Below are positions 31,163 to 43,617 of a DNA stretch of 64,000 nucleotides, piece by piece. Positions within the stretch are counted from its first letter, which is position 1. Each line of letters begins with the position of its first letter. The translations under genes were made by a program, and so were the position numbers. The notes under the pieces are model-generated. The model saw only the letters and a program-made list of their open reading frames with translations, did no database searches and was not told where the DNA came from. The DNA comes from Amyloporia xantha (Eukaryota; Basidiomycota; Agaricomycetes; Polyporales; Adustoporiaceae), in contig JAYKKR010000002.1 in the NCBI GenBank assembly GCA_036971615.1, positions 3,286,001 to 3,350,000 on the forward strand. Reading direction: 5' to 3'.

Positions 31163-32535
31163 TTAAGGTTGAGGGGGTACTGGCATTTGCATCATACCCA
31201 TCTCCTCTGGTGTCATGCTCGGACTCTCAATCATCACACCTACGCCGACCTTGGCTGCATTCTGATAGAAGACATATCAGTAAAGGAAGCAGGCGAGAAG
31301 ATTGCATTCGCGCATACCTTGAAGTGGTCGATCTCTCCGGCCACCAGGAACGAGAAAGATGGAGCAAAGCGCTGTTCAAGCAGCGCCGACACCTTGCCGG
31401 TAGAATCCAGCTGGGCCCTGAACGTCGACATGCGAAGATCATACTTTGCGCCCAATGTGGCGACAGCATCTCTCCGCGTTGGGGCAGCGACGAGCTGCAG
31501 ATCCGCGGCAACTTCGACCTTTTCGCTGAGCTTCTGCCAGTACGTGGCTTGCAACATGCCCATCGCGTGGAGCTGTGTAGTCGCAATCCAGTTTTTGTCT
31601 GAGCCAGTGTACTTTGCCAAATACGCAGTACTAGTCTCCACCATGTCCGGAGTTGGTCGCTGGTGGATTGTCTCGAATCCAACCGCGAGATTTTTGGTGA
31701 CAGACTGCAAGTAATTGCCAATATAAATACCCGTCGAGTCCAACGGTGATGGATTCATCGCCTTGAAATTGATGGTGTAGTCTTGCCCCGTGTAATCGTG
31801 CTCCAGCTGCAACATGCTATGGCCCACTTGCGACGATAGCTATAGGACAACGCACCGTGAATATCCAGGTGACGGTAGAGCAACACAGATGAGCACATAC
31901 CTGGCATTGTGCTTTCGTGACATTGTTCGCTGACCATCCTTGATTCAACCTCCCGCTCACGTTCCCGTCGTTGTCAACGCTGCCTTGCAGGAAGACCTGT
32001 TCAGTGATGTTAGGAATGAATATAAACAAGCGAGAGAATTGTCAGGAACAGACATTGTTGTTGGCAAATACGGCGTTGAAGTTGTATGAAGGGGGAGCCG
32101 TTTGCGAGCCCAGCAGAAACGAATGCGTCACTTGAAATATAGGGTTGACCGACAAGCTCTTGGAAAGATCCGCCCTTGCACCGTCAAAGAAGAAGTTGGT
32201 CAAATGAGTACCTGCAACATGTTTAGTGCTTCGAATGAATGCCACGACAACAGAATCGTACTCTTGACCTCCTTAGTGAGGTTCTCCACCGTGCCTGGGT
32301 TAGAAAGCCCGAGCGAACTTCGCCATGACGCAAAACGGTTGTACACATTGGCCAACGGCGAACCGGACGTTGGCTTCAACGGCAATGGAGGCGACTGCGG
32401 CGGGTCAACCGTGGTCAACAATGGAGAGGCCATGAGAGGAGGTGACGGTGACCGGTCTGTCTCGACGGTGGGCGGTAAAAAATCCGCCACGAATATGTTC
32501 AAAAAAGGAAATTCGACACGCGTAACCCTCGCCAT
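31163..32535 (-). CDS. TOM40: Mitochondrial import receptor TOM40
   Basis: Tom40 is the beta-barrel channel of the mitochondrial outer-membrane translocase. The first exon (from 32535) encodes a Pro/Ser-rich N-terminus, then GSPLANVYNRFASWRSSLGLSNPGTVENL. Later exons give THLTNFFFDGARADLSKSLS, NPIFQVTHSFLLGS, VFLQGSVDNDGNVSGRLNQGW, LQLEHDYTGQDYTINFKAMNP and STGIYIGNYLQSVTKNLAVG. DLQLVAAPTRRDAVATLGAKYD and SFLVAGEIDHFK follow. The last exon, entered at a TATCAG acceptor, reads NAAKVGVGVMIESPSMTPEE and stops at 31163. The alternating strands and the conserved barrel segments match the Porin-3 family throughout. It is transcribed away from Hsp70. Confidence 0.93.
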
Positions 32536-33610
32536 CAGTGGCTGTTCCGAGCGGACCGAGCTCCAGTCTTTCAGTTTCTGTCCATGGATTCGATTCTCTC
32601 GCAAGTTGCAGTCATTTCGTATTTTTCTCTTACTGCAATCAACACTGTCTAAATAACGGCGTCCAGCGGTCTGGGGCGATTCGCATTAGTATCTATCTTC
32701 AAACACTAGTAGTTTGCACGACGTCGACAGAACCCCATTTGACTCGAGCAGCAGTGCGAACTACGACTCCGTGAATCAAATTGTAGCACTGAAAAATAGA
32801 AGTACCTTCAGTGGCAAGATCTTGTCACTACCATTCGACAAGCCGTTTCCGCAGTGACGCCTAACAGCTCCATGGCAGAATGAGTCAGGTCATCAGCCTA
32901 GGCGCGGGCCAAGTGACAATGCCCGCCGTGCTATTATCTTCATCGACCGCAGTATGTATCGAAAGTCGAATCTAGCCAAGAGATGTAACAGACTACGGAA
33001 ATGTTATCAAGGACTCTGGCTTCTATGCGGAGAGAACGTGAAGACCAACCACCAAACAGAGCAGCGACTGGAATTGGTATTTGTGCCCACATAATGAATA
33101 GCATTTTCAATCAAGAGATTGCCATAAGTAGTGCTGGGAGAGTTAGGTATACATACATACACAGTCATACTTATAAACCACATGCGCCTTCGCTCGGCTA
33201 CAGTCAGTCTCACTCGTATAGTCTTGATCCCATGCGGCTTGGGCACATGCTGATAAGATGTCTGGACATCGAAGGATACGTTTGTGAATATCAATTGAGT
33301 TCCTCAGTTAGCTATCGACGATCCGCGGGCCTCAAGGTGTTCCTGGATGTCCACAGAAGTGGTCGAGGCTCAAGCTGCAGGAGACGGTGTTCAATGTCCA
33401 CCGGTGGCCGAAGAAACCAAAGGATGATCATAGACAGTTCCACATCTGGAGAAAATACGAGATCTTCTTCCCGGTCATCGAGGGCGTTATACTGAGCAGA
33501 ATATCCTTGGGGCTTCAAGCGACGAGGACGAAGGTAGGAGAATTCTCCGAGAAGACGCGCGAGACGTTCCACAAAGTTGATCGGGGTAGACGCGAGCGCG
33601 CCTGATATGT

Positions 33611-33625
33611 GTCACGTGCCGTGAC
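33611..33625. promoter_or_regulatory. Inverted repeat GTCACG-TGC-CGTGAC upstream of HSP70
   Basis: Perfect 6-bp inverted repeat with a 3-base spacer and an overlapping CACGTG core. A further CGTGACG follows at about 33635. It is a plausible bHLH or bZIP binding site about 200 bases before the Hsp70 start. Confidence 0.4.
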
Positions 33626-33645
33626 CGCAGGCGTACGTGACGCGA

Positions 33646-33689
33646 GAATGTCCTGGAATGACCTCCGAAGAAGAAGGAACCTCCTGGAA
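33646..33689 (+). promoter_or_regulatory. Heat-shock-element-like repeats upstream of HSP70
   Basis: GAAnnTCCnnGAA occurs twice with the same spacing, at 33646-33658 and 33677-33689, with further GAA triplets between and after. Alternating GAA/TTC 5-bp modules are the binding pattern of heat-shock factor; here the middle module is TCC rather than TTC. The position just before a TATA box and a cytosolic Hsp70 gene supports the call. Confidence 0.6.
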
Positions 33690-33708
33690 TAGCGCGGAAT
33701 GCAGGGAG

Positions 33709-33716
33709 TATATAAG
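33709..33716 (+). promoter_or_regulatory. TATA box of HSP70
   Basis: TATATAAG lies 20 bases after the last heat-shock-like module and about 105 bases before the start codon. Confidence 0.6.
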
Positions 33717-33820
33717 ATGACCTGCCGCGCGTTCACTCCTTCACCGTTGCACTTGTTCATAGTCCCCCTCGATTATCTTCTATCCAATCCTCTTGTACTT
33801 TCCTAATATCCATTCTCCCG

Positions 33821-35989
33821 ATGTCGACAAAAGCCATTGGTATTGACTTGGGGACGACCTACTCGTGAGTCATTTCTAATTTCGACCGGTTGAACTTCCT
33901 TTCTCATCGATCACTCCACAGATGTGTCGGTGTCTGGCAGAACGACCGTGTTGAAATCATCGCCAACGACCAGGGTAACCGAACCACGCCGTCGTATGTC
34001 TCCTTCTCGGACAACGAGCGGTTAATCGGCGATGCAGCCAAGAACCAGGTTGCGATGAACCCCCACAACACCGTTTTCGATGCGAAGCGTCTGATCGGTC
34101 GCAAGTTCTCTGACGCTGAAGTTCAGGCTGACATGAAGCACTTCCCCTTCACTGTTTTCGACAAGGGTGGTAAGCCGTACGTCCGGGTGTCGTACCGTGG
34201 TGAGGATAAGGAATTCGTAAGTCCCTTCAAATTTGATATTTCATGTTGTTTCTTAACCTCAACGTGCTTCATCTAGTCACCGGAAGAAATCTCTTCTATG
34301 GTGTTGTTGAAGATGAAGGAGACCGCGGAGTCTTACCTCGGCTACTCGTGCAACAACGCTGTTATCACTGTTCCTGCATACTTTAACGACTCGCAGCGTC
34401 AAGCAACCAAGGACGCTGGTACGATTTCGGGCCTCAACGTTCTCCGTATCATCAACGAGCCAACGGCGGCCGCTATTGCGTACGGTCTGGACAAGAAGAC
34501 CCAGGGCGAGCGCAACGTCCTCATTTTCGACCTTGGAGGAGGAACGTTCGATGTGTCTCTTTTGACCATCGAGGAGGGTATCTTCGAGGTCAAGGCTACC
34601 GCCGGTGACACTCACTTGGGTGGTGAGGACTTCGACAACCGACTTGTAAACCACTTTGTGCAGGAATTCAAGCGTAAGCACAAGAAGGGTGAGTGATTAC
34701 ATGCTTTGCTAGATAGTTATTTGTGCTGACGTGTACGGCTTTCAGATTTGTCTGCCAATCCCCGTGCTCTGCGCCGTCTTCGTACTGCTTGCGAACGTGC
34801 CAAGCGCACCCTATCCTCCGCCACCCAAACATCTATCGAGATCGACTCTCTCTTTGAGGGTATCGATTTCTACACTTCCCTCACTCGTGCTCGTTTCGAG
34901 GAGCTGTGCCAGGACTTGTTCCGCGGCACCCTCGAGCCAGTGGAGAAGGTCCTCCGTGACTCGAAGATCGACAAGAGCAACGTGCACGAAATCGTTTTGG
35001 TCGGTGGATCAACACGTATCCCTCGTATCGTGAAGCTCGTCTCGGACTTCTTCAACGGCAAGGAGCCCAACAAGAGCATCAACCCCGACGAGGCTGTTGC
35101 GTATGGTGCGGCTGTCCAGGCTGCCATCCTCTCGGGTGACACCTCGGAGAAGACTCAGGATCTCTTGTTGCTCGATGTCTCTCCTCTCTCGCTCGGTATC
35201 GAGACGGCTGGCGGTGTCATGACTGCGCTAATCAAGCGCAACACGACTGTTCCGACGAAAAAGTCCGAGATCTTCTCGACTTACTCCGACAACCAGCCCG
35301 GTGTGCTTATTCAGGTCTATGAGGGAGAGCGTGCGCGGACGAAGGACAACAACCTTCTCGGCAAGTTCGAGCTTTCTGGCATCCCACCAGCACCCCGTGG
35401 GGTACCTCAGATCGAGGTCACCTTCGATATCGATGCGAATGGTATTCTCAACGTCTCTGCTGCCGACAAGACAACCGGCAAGTCGAACCGTATCACGATT
35501 ACCAACGACAAGGGACGTCTGTCGAAGGAAGAGATCGAGCGCATGGTCTCGGAGGCCGAGAAGTACAAGGGTAAGCGCTTGATCAGGATTCTTTTCGTCG
35601 TATAATTTTCCTGACACTGCTATGTAGCTGAGGACGAGGCCGCTGCGGCTCGTATCACGTCGAAGAACGCTCTCGAGTCATACGCGTACAACCTGCGCAA
35701 CTCCATGACCGACGAGAAGCTCGCTGGCAAGTTCGACCCCGCAGACAAGAGCAAGCTCGAGTCCGCAGTCAACGACGCTATCTCATGGCTCGACGCATCG
35801 CAGGAAGCATCGAAGGAGGAGTACGAGGAGCGACAGAAGGAGCTCGAGGCGATCGCCAACCCCATCATGCAGAAACTATACTCTGCAGGCGGTGCGCCTG
35901 GCGGCTTCCCCGGCGGCGCTCCCGGCGGCTTCCCTGGCGGTGAAGCACCTGGTGGCGAAGATGGCCCTAGTGTCGAGGAGGTTGACTAA
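33821..35989 (+). CDS. HSP70: Cytosolic Hsp70 (SSA type)
   Basis: This is an ATP-dependent chaperone of the cytosol and nucleus. It starts [15 protein letters not shown] with the first Hsp70 signature, and exon 2 continues [20 protein letters not shown]. The second signature ([16 protein letters not shown]) and third ([16 protein letters not shown]) are present. The linker and substrate domain follow ([39 protein letters not shown]). The C-terminal Gly/Pro repeat ([18 protein letters not shown]) ends SVEEVD, the EEVD peptide that binds TPR co-chaperones and marks cytosolic Hsp70s. Introns lie after TTYS, DKEF, KHKK and EKYK. It is complete, with the usual length of about 650 residues. Upstream heat-shock-like elements suggest stress induction. 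Confidence 0.97.
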
Positions 35990-36359
35990 GCGGGTTCTGT
36001 TCTCGATGTGCTTCACGATGCTCATGACTGTTGTGGACTACAAGCAAAAGTTGATCATGTACATTACAGCTGCATTTTAGATCGATAGCGTCGCTTTTCT
36101 TATTTCTCACATCTTACGTGCATTGAGCAATTCTTGATATCTGAACTAAGCACCTATGCGTGACGTTGGTCGTGGACACCCTCAAATGAGTTTGATGTAA
36201 ATGTGCAAGCTTGAAGCTTGAAGTGATCAAGACGAGCGAACTTAGTATGTATCTGGGCGGTTACACAGTCGATCGTGTTTTGCAACTCTTGTTCGTACAC
36301 ACGCGTCTTTAGAACCTAGCTCTGGTGCAAATATCTCTTGCTCTAGTCTGTCTTCCGCC
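35990..36359. other. Intergenic between HSP70 and PUS4
   Basis: About 370 bases holding the Hsp70 3' UTR and the next promoter. No gene seen. Confidence 0.5.
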
Positions 36360-37516
36360 ATGCCCAAGGTGCCGTCTACCCTCCCTCTGTCGGGCCTGTT
36401 TGGTGTAGTCAAACCGTCGGGCCCTACATCTATGTCTATTCTCGAGAATTTGAAGCCCTTGATTGCGAATTCCCGCCTGTTTGTCGAAGCAGACAAGCTC
36501 AAGAAAGAGAAGGGAAAAACTAAGAAGGCGAAGCATACTCGTTACGCGGTTAAGATAGGTCAAGGAGGAACTCTGGATCCGCTCGCCGATGGTGTTCTTG
36601 GTATAGCATGTCCAATCCTTTCATAATTGCCCACGTAACGAAGCGACAATGAAGTTGTCGGGGTAGGGAAAGGTACGAAAAAGCTAGGAGACTTTTTGGA
36701 CTGCGTGAAGGTGTGTTGCCGGCCGTCGTCTCGTCTCTACCTAGAGAAGTAACGACCCAATAGGAATATCGCACAACCTGTTTGCTGGGATGTGAAACGG
36801 ACTCGTATGACAGTGAAGGCGCACAAGTCCGCCTCACCCCTTGGCGACACGTTACCAGAGAAAAGGTTGAGAAGGCTTTAGATGAATTTAGGGGAGAGAT
36901 TATGCAGGCGCCCCCGATGTCAGTGTCTACTTTGGTTCTCCTTGCCCAGAGAAGGCTCATACTTCACAGATTCTCTGCTTTGAAGATGGATGGAAAGCCA
37001 TTGTACGAATATGCACGCAATGGCATCCCGTTGCCCCGACCAATCGAGAAACGGAAGGTTACTGTACATTCTCTCGAACTTATTGACTGGAAAGGAAGTG
37101 AACATAGCTTCCGCTGGCCAGAGAAGAAGTTCACGGAAGAGCAGAAGAAAGCGGTGGAGAAAGCGCTGCAAGGTGTTGAGGAGAACGTCACAGTCACAGA
37201 TGAGCCTGAGGATACGGCTGCGCTGGAGGAGGCCCCTACTGCATTCGTTCTGAGTATGAAGGTGTCGGGTGGCACCTACGTACGTTCCATAGTGCATGAT
37301 CTTGGGCATGTTCTAGGGTCTGCTGCCCATGTCGTCACCCTGACGCGCACACGGCAAGGACGATTCGCACTGGAACCCGAGGACAACAGCGAACACCCAT
37401 GTGTACCATGGGAAGTATTTGAGGAAGCAGCGAAAGATGTTGGCGAGGTCAACGAGGATGGCTGGACGAAGTGGGAGCGAGAGGTCATGGACAAGCTCGA
37501 GATTGTTGAACGATGA
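36360..37516 (+). CDS. PUS4: TruB/Pus4 tRNA pseudouridine-55 synthase
   Basis: This enzyme makes pseudouridine 55 in the T loop of tRNA, in nucleus and mitochondria in yeast. It starts MPKVPSTLPLSGLFGVVKPSGPTSM, the TruB KPxGxTS motif. The catalytic loop is KIGQGGTLDPLADGVL, with the nucleophilic Asp in GTLDPLA. Next come VVGVGKGTKKLGDFLDCVK, EYRTTCLLGCETDSYDSEG, then the PPIFSALKMDGKPLYEYAR motif assembled across an intron. The GGTYVRSIVHDLGHVLGS motif follows near the C-terminus. A fungal insertion (EKKFTEEQKKAVEKALQGVE) splits the domain. Three introns of about 50 nt have matching phases. It looks complete. Confidence 0.93.
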
Positions 37517-38862
37517 CGGCTCAATTAGTCGGAGGAGGAACGGGTGCGATTATATGCATGTCCTTGGCGTGTCTGCTCTTACTGACTACATCCGGAAGGT
37601 TAGGCTGGTCACCGAAGAACAAATATGTTCTCGTAAAGCGTATGAACCTTCATCAGTCCCAATAGAAGTAATCGCTCTAGTAGAGTGGTGTGTCGATGTG
37701 GTGTAGGGTGATGCAGATATAAAACTGTAAGTACCCTCAGTATCATGCTTGCCAACCAGGCTGACTTTGTCACGGCCCTTGCAATAGTAGTGCGACGGTT
37801 GCCACAGATCGTCCTGTGTAATTGTCGACGAGATAAAGCGCACGCTCATTAAGTTCCGCTCGGTACCATGGTCCATGCACTTATCGTAAGCCTTCATGCC
37901 TCGGTATACGTCCTCCCGTGAGCTATATTTGTGTCGTCACAGACTGTGAGCGTCGATATCGGTGCTGAAAAGCGGAATTGAGTGCCCGGCAGCCTTAAAT
38001 TTGTGTGGTTTTACGCTGGCTTTCTGTGTTGAATGTCGACAGAGATTGACGGGAAGGTATCTTTTTTGAGCAGGCACTATGGGCGATACTCTGAGCTTGA
38101 TCCCTTAGATGCGGATGTCCGTTGTCCGTTATTCGTGCGGGCGACACTGGTCAACGAGCGAATTGTAGTGGCGTCACGAGGGTTTGATCTTGAAGGTCTA
38201 AAGGGGGCCGTATCGATGTGAAATCAATGACAAAGGTTCCCAATCATATGAGAGATGATTACTAGGCTTGGGAATCTACAACACAGCAGAAGAGTACGTC
38301 TGCCTTCCCGCAATGTCAAGGCAGGACTCATCAACGGGGTGCGCGCCAGATAAATGCCGATGAATTTGCGCCAGTTGTGCTGGATTCTTACCTCTCGGGA
38401 TTTTGTCAGGAGATTTGACCATCAAATTATTGCACGTGTTCGTGATCTCGAATCTCATGGTTGTGGGGTATCTGAACATGCGGGGTAAGGAATGTTTTGG
38501 GTACTTACACTTACTCCCGGTCAGTCACACAAGCCTCGCCTTCGTTAGTTCAACGATTGTGTCTTGTATACAGACAAGCGGGACATGAATGTACCGTATG
38601 GGCCTTGCTTATATTTGAACTCTCATTGCCGAAGACACATGCCGTATGACAGTGGGAGACTTCGAATTCGACTTACCGAGACTGATCATAAGACGTCCCT
38701 GCTTGATCATGCATTTACTACAATTAGTATCGATATATGCCGAGGACAGGTGACCAGTTGGGATACCAGGGCCTCGCGAGGTAAGTGTTCACGACGCCTT
38801 CATCCATCCCTCGACAGGAAGTACTAGGGGTTGAGGAGCTTTGACATCGTCGCGAGGTAACA
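37517..38862. other. Long intergenic gap, no gene seen
   Basis: At 1.35 kb this is the longest gap in the host part of the window. It holds only short frames below about 105 codons on either strand, none with a recognisable domain, and no clear repeat or tRNA. It contains the NNT promoter at its right end. Confidence 0.5.
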
Positions 38863-41800
38863 ATGAGCTCGAAGTTCGTTCTTCGTTGCTCGGGGGGTGC
38901 TGTGGATCCTGCAAGGCAATTAGCCTTTGGAATCCGATCTCGGTTTCGGCGAGGTACGTTGCTTACATTTGACTACGCCGGACTAGTGAGCGAATTTAAC
39001 AAACACGCTGTTTGGCAAGTAGTTCCACATATCCGCCGATATCATGTGTCGGCGCCAGCTCAGAATGAGACGACGGCTGGCGTTAGTGCGGAAGTTGGAA
39101 ATTCTCCCTCAGAGGGAAAGGCCGGTTCGTGCACTCCGATCCACGTATCATCGAGATCTCACCAAATCACAGACAATGGCAAACTGTACTCCCAAATTTG
39201 CGTTGGAGTACCCCTAGAGATCTATCCAAACGAACGTCGAGTTGCCATCACACCTCAGAACGTGACCTTACTTATCAAGAAAGGTTTCTCCCGTGTGCTC
39301 GTAGAGAAGAATGCAGGAGCGCAGGCTCAGTTCTTAGATGAACATTACAGGGCTGCCGGAGCCACTCTTGTGGATAGAGATCATGTCTTCGAATCATCCG
39401 ATATCCTGCTGAAAGTGAGGCCGCCTATATTTGGAGGAGAAGCGGAAAAGGTCAAGGAGGGCAGTACCGTCATTTCATTTCTATACCCAAATCAGAACAC
39501 CGCTATTGTCGAGGCCCTAGCTGCTCGAAAGGCCAATGCTTTTGCGATGGAAATGATACCCCGAATATCTCGTGCTCAAGTTTTTGATGCTTTAAGGTAT
39601 GCCTTCATGAATTCTGGTTACGGTCTTCCTCTGAAGGGCACCTCGTACCATCAGTTCCATGGCCAATATCGCAGGTTACAAGGCGGTTTTGGAAGCGGCA
39701 AATCACTTCGGAAGGTTCTTGACAGGTCAGGTCACTGCAGCTGGGTAAGTTCTTAGCCAGTCTTTCTCATGTATCAGGACTGACGATTCATTGAAACATT
39801 AGGAAGGCGAGCAATGGCGCTGTAATGCTTACTTATATGCTCACTCGATTTTGCCTAGATCCCTCCTTGCAAGGTCCTCGTCATCGGTGCGGGAGTGGCC
39901 GGGCTGAGTGCTATTGCAACAGTGAGTAGGCTATACGAAGGATATTTCATGTCATTGAGGCTTGTTAGGCCAGGCGCATGGGTGCCATCGTGCGAGGATT
40001 CGATACACGTGCAGCTGCGAGAGAGCAAGTGCAGTCTCTCGGCGCCGAGTTCTTAGAAGTCCCTATTCAGGAGTCCGGAGAAGGCGGTGGTGGTTATGCC
40101 AAAGTGATGTCAAAGGAGTTCATCGAAGCTGAGATGGCGCTCTTCATGGAACAGTGCAAGGATGTCGATATTGTTATCACTACGGTACATATCTCTTTCC
40201 AACGAGACAATCACCGGTTATACTCATTGAATTGTAGGCCCTCATCCCAGGCCGACCTGCTCCGAAGTTGATCACACAGGAGGTAAGTATAATTGATAAT
40301 CGGGTGGATCCACACTAAATGCGTCATTACAGATGGTCGCTGCAATGAAACAAGGTTCCGTGATCGTGGATCTCGCTGCTGAGACCGGAGGTAACTGTGC
40401 ATTGACGAAACCGGGCGAACTTTATGTTCACGATGGCGTCACTATCATTGGTGATATTATTAAAGTTTCTGCTTCTCTATTGCCTACTTACGCACGTTAT
40501 TTTCAGGGTACGCCGATCTGCCTTCGCGTCTGCCGACACAATCATCCACGCTCTATTCAAACAATATCACGAAGTTCTTACTGTCGATTGGTGGCGAGGG
40601 AAATTTCGCTATTAACCTAGAAGACGAAGTCGTCCGTGGCTCTATCGTCCTACACAATGGAACTGTATTACCACCCGCACCTCGCCCTGTTCCTCCACCT
40701 GTTGTCGCAGCACCCTCTCCACAGCAAGCAGCTGAGGTCGCCGAGACCAAGGCAATCACTCCTTGGCAGAAAGCTACGAGAGAGGTCGTCACTGTTACCA
40801 CCGGCATGGGCAGTGCAATAGCATTGGGCAAAATGGCGGGTCCTGCATTTATGGGCAACTTCTTCACGTTTGGTTTGGCCGGACTGATTGGCTACCGTGT
40901 CGTGTGGGGTGTTGCTCCAGCTTTGCACTCCCCTCTGATGTCTGTCACGAACGCTATCTCGGGTGTGTAGAGACTACGACCCTATCTTATATCTACTTAA
41001 CGAATTCTCTAATGCTAGGTATGGTCGGCATCGGTGGACTCTTCGTGATGGGTGGTGGTTATTTCCCTGGAACTGTCCCACAAGTGCTAGGCGCACTATC
41101 AGTTCTCCTCGCAAGCGTGAACGTTGCGGGCGGTTTCGTGATCACGAAGCGGATGCTGGACATGTTTAAACGTTGGTGCTCATCTTGAATATTACCAGTG
41201 TCTATTAAAGTTTCGTAGGCGCAACTGATCCCCCGGAATACGCTTGGCTCTACGGTATCCCGGCGATCGTATTTACGGGCGGTTTCTTGGCCGCGGCGAG
41301 CACTGGCATGTCTGGTCTTGTGCAAGCTGGTTACTTGACTAGCAGTGTTCTTTGTATCAGTACGTTGCATCTCCTTCTGTTGAGATTAGTCAAAGAGTAA
41401 CATCGGCCACAGGTTCCCTTTCCGGTCTAGGATCTCAGACTACTGCCCGTCAAGGTAATATGCTGGGTATGCTTGGAGTCGGGTCGGGCATTCTGTCTTC
41501 CTTGGCTGCCGTTGGCTTCTCTCCGGAAGTCCTCGCTCAGTTCGCCGCAGTGTCTGCGATCGGTGGAACGTTCGGAACAGTCATTGGACGACGCATCACG
41601 GCGATTGAGCTACCCCAAATGGTGGCAGCGTTGCACTCCGTTGTGGGACTTGCCGCAGTGCTTACCAGCATTGCAAGCGTCCTCGCAGATGTCGGTCATG
41701 CTTCTACGTTGCATCTTGTCACTGCCTATCTCGGGGTTCTCATTGGTATGTTTTATTTTCCTTTTCCTCTCGCATGAAAGCTGATGGATGGATCATGCGA

Positions 41801-43264
41801 AACAGGCGGCGTCACTTTCACCGGATCTATTGTGGCTTTCTTGAAGTTGGCGGGGCGCATGTCGTCGAGACCGCTTGCTCTTCCTGGAAAGCACCTTATC
41901 AATAGTTCTTTGCTGGGTGCAAACATCGCGTCCATGGCCGCCTTCGTGACGATGGCCCCATCGGTACCGATTGTTGCAGCTGGCTTCCTTGGAGCGAATG
42001 CAGTCTTGAGCTTCATCAAAGGCTTTACGACAACGGCTGCTATAGGAGGAGCGGACATGCGTGCGTCTCCTCTATCGTCTTTAGAGCCGTCCGTTGACAA
42101 TACCTCGTTGCAGCGGTCGTCATTACCGTCCTCAATGCTTATTCAGGGTTTGCTTTGGTCGCGGAAGGTACGAGCTATATCATCAAGGCTTACGGGATAG
42201 ATGTCATTGATCTACTACACGAATAGGATTCATGCTGGATAACTCACTGTTGACAACTATCGGAGCCTTGATTGGAGTCAGCGGCTCTATTCTATCATAT
42301 ATCATGGTGAGGTTCCTTCGGTAATCTTGGAGTAAAGGTCCATAGCGCTTACTTCATTGCAGTGTGTCGCCATGAACAGGACTCTAACAAACGTTCTGTT
42401 CGGGGGTATAGGATCATCTGCCGTACAGAGCGATTACAAGATTGAGGGGGCGATCACGAAGACATCGGTGGATGAGACTGTCGATGCCCTGAACAATGCA
42501 GAGAGCGTCATCCTGGTACGACTCTGTGTGTGTAATGAAACAATCATACTTATCGCGGGTACAAATACTAGGTCGTCGGCTACGGTATGGCTGTCGCCAA
42601 AGCACAATTTGCCATTTCGGACATTGTATCCACGTTGCGATCCAAAGGTATTAATGTACGCTTCGCGATCCACCCTGTGGCTGGGAGGTATGTTTGTAGA
42701 ATACTGGTTACTTGGCAGGCGCTGACAATCACACAATGTAGAATGCCAGGACAGTGCAACGTGTTGTTGGCGGAGGCATCCGTGCCGTACGATAGTAAGC
42801 TTTGATTTCGTTGATCTACCTCGTCGTCATAACTGAGTGTATATTATTGCAGTTGTGCTCGAGATGGACGAGATCAATGACGACTTCTCTGACACCGATG
42901 TTACCTTGGTCATCGGCGCGAACGATACCGTGAACCCGATTGCTTTGGAGCCCGGATCGCCTATTGCGGGTATGCCCGTGCTGCACGCCTGGAAGAGCAA
43001 GCAAGTGATCGTGATGAAGCGGGGGATGTCGAGCGGATATGGTTAGACTTTGTCTAATTTTGAGTTTCGAGCCGCGGTTGACGTAACTTACCTCGCCTTG
43101 CAGCGGATGTGCCCAACCCAATGTTCTACATGCCTGGAACGAAGATGCTTTTCGGAGATGCTAAAGATACCTGTGAAGGTGAGATCCAAGTTCCATGATA
43201 GACTGATAAAAGTTTCTCACTGATTGTTTGTCTAGCCATCAAGAAGGGTCTAGAGACGAAGTAG
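38863..43264 (+). CDS. NNT: Mitochondrial proton-translocating NAD(P) transhydrogenase
   Basis: This inner-membrane enzyme couples proton entry to reduction of NADP by NADH. A mitochondrial-type N-terminus rich in Arg ([14 protein letters not shown]) precedes the alanine dehydrogenase/PNT domain: [61 protein letters not shown]. The NAD-binding part is [30 protein letters not shown] (read across introns), then [20 protein letters not shown]. The membrane region has many spans ([75 protein letters not shown]). The C-terminal NADP-binding domain reads [19 protein letters not shown] and [20 protein letters not shown], then [20 protein letters not shown]. The order alpha-membrane-beta is the single-chain eukaryotic form. 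There are many introns, several under 60 nt, and it ends AIKKGLETK. Confidence 0.95.
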
Positions 43265-43617
43265 TCGAGCTAGACTGTGCATTCAATGCTTTGAGAGGTA
43301 CTTGTAGCACATCTGTATTTGAATGTAGTTTTATATATGTACGCACAACCCTTGATTGATGCATCTGCACGGAAGGATGGTAGTGTGCTTGAATGGAAGG
43401 CTGGCCGATAATATGGACGCTACATAGGTGCGATCGACTTGAGGCTGATCGAGGTCTACGCCTGTGCCGCTGCGGGCCGAGCAGTAGACGCCCGATCTGG
43501 GAAGACTGGAAATGGATTCTTGTTGTCGACACACGCGAGGTTGGCTTTTTGTCGCCGTCGACGCGTCCCTCAGCCCCCTCCCTCTCTCGGTCTACTGCTG
43601 TCTCTGGTCGTACGCGA
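43265..43617. other. Intergenic between NNT and SOG2
   Basis: About 350 bases with no recognised gene. It holds the NNT 3' end and SOG2 promoter. A frame upstream of the SOG2 start is open in phase from 43393, so a longer N-terminus cannot be excluded. Confidence 0.45.

Larger units (their letters stand above)
32536..33820. other. Divergent intergenic region between TOM40 and HSP70
   Basis: A 1.3-kb region upstream of both genes. The Hsp70 side holds a palindrome (33611-33625), heat-shock-type elements (33646-33689) and a TATA box (33709-33716). Nothing convincing was seen in 32600-33600; frames there are short and without recognisable domains. Confidence 0.55.
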
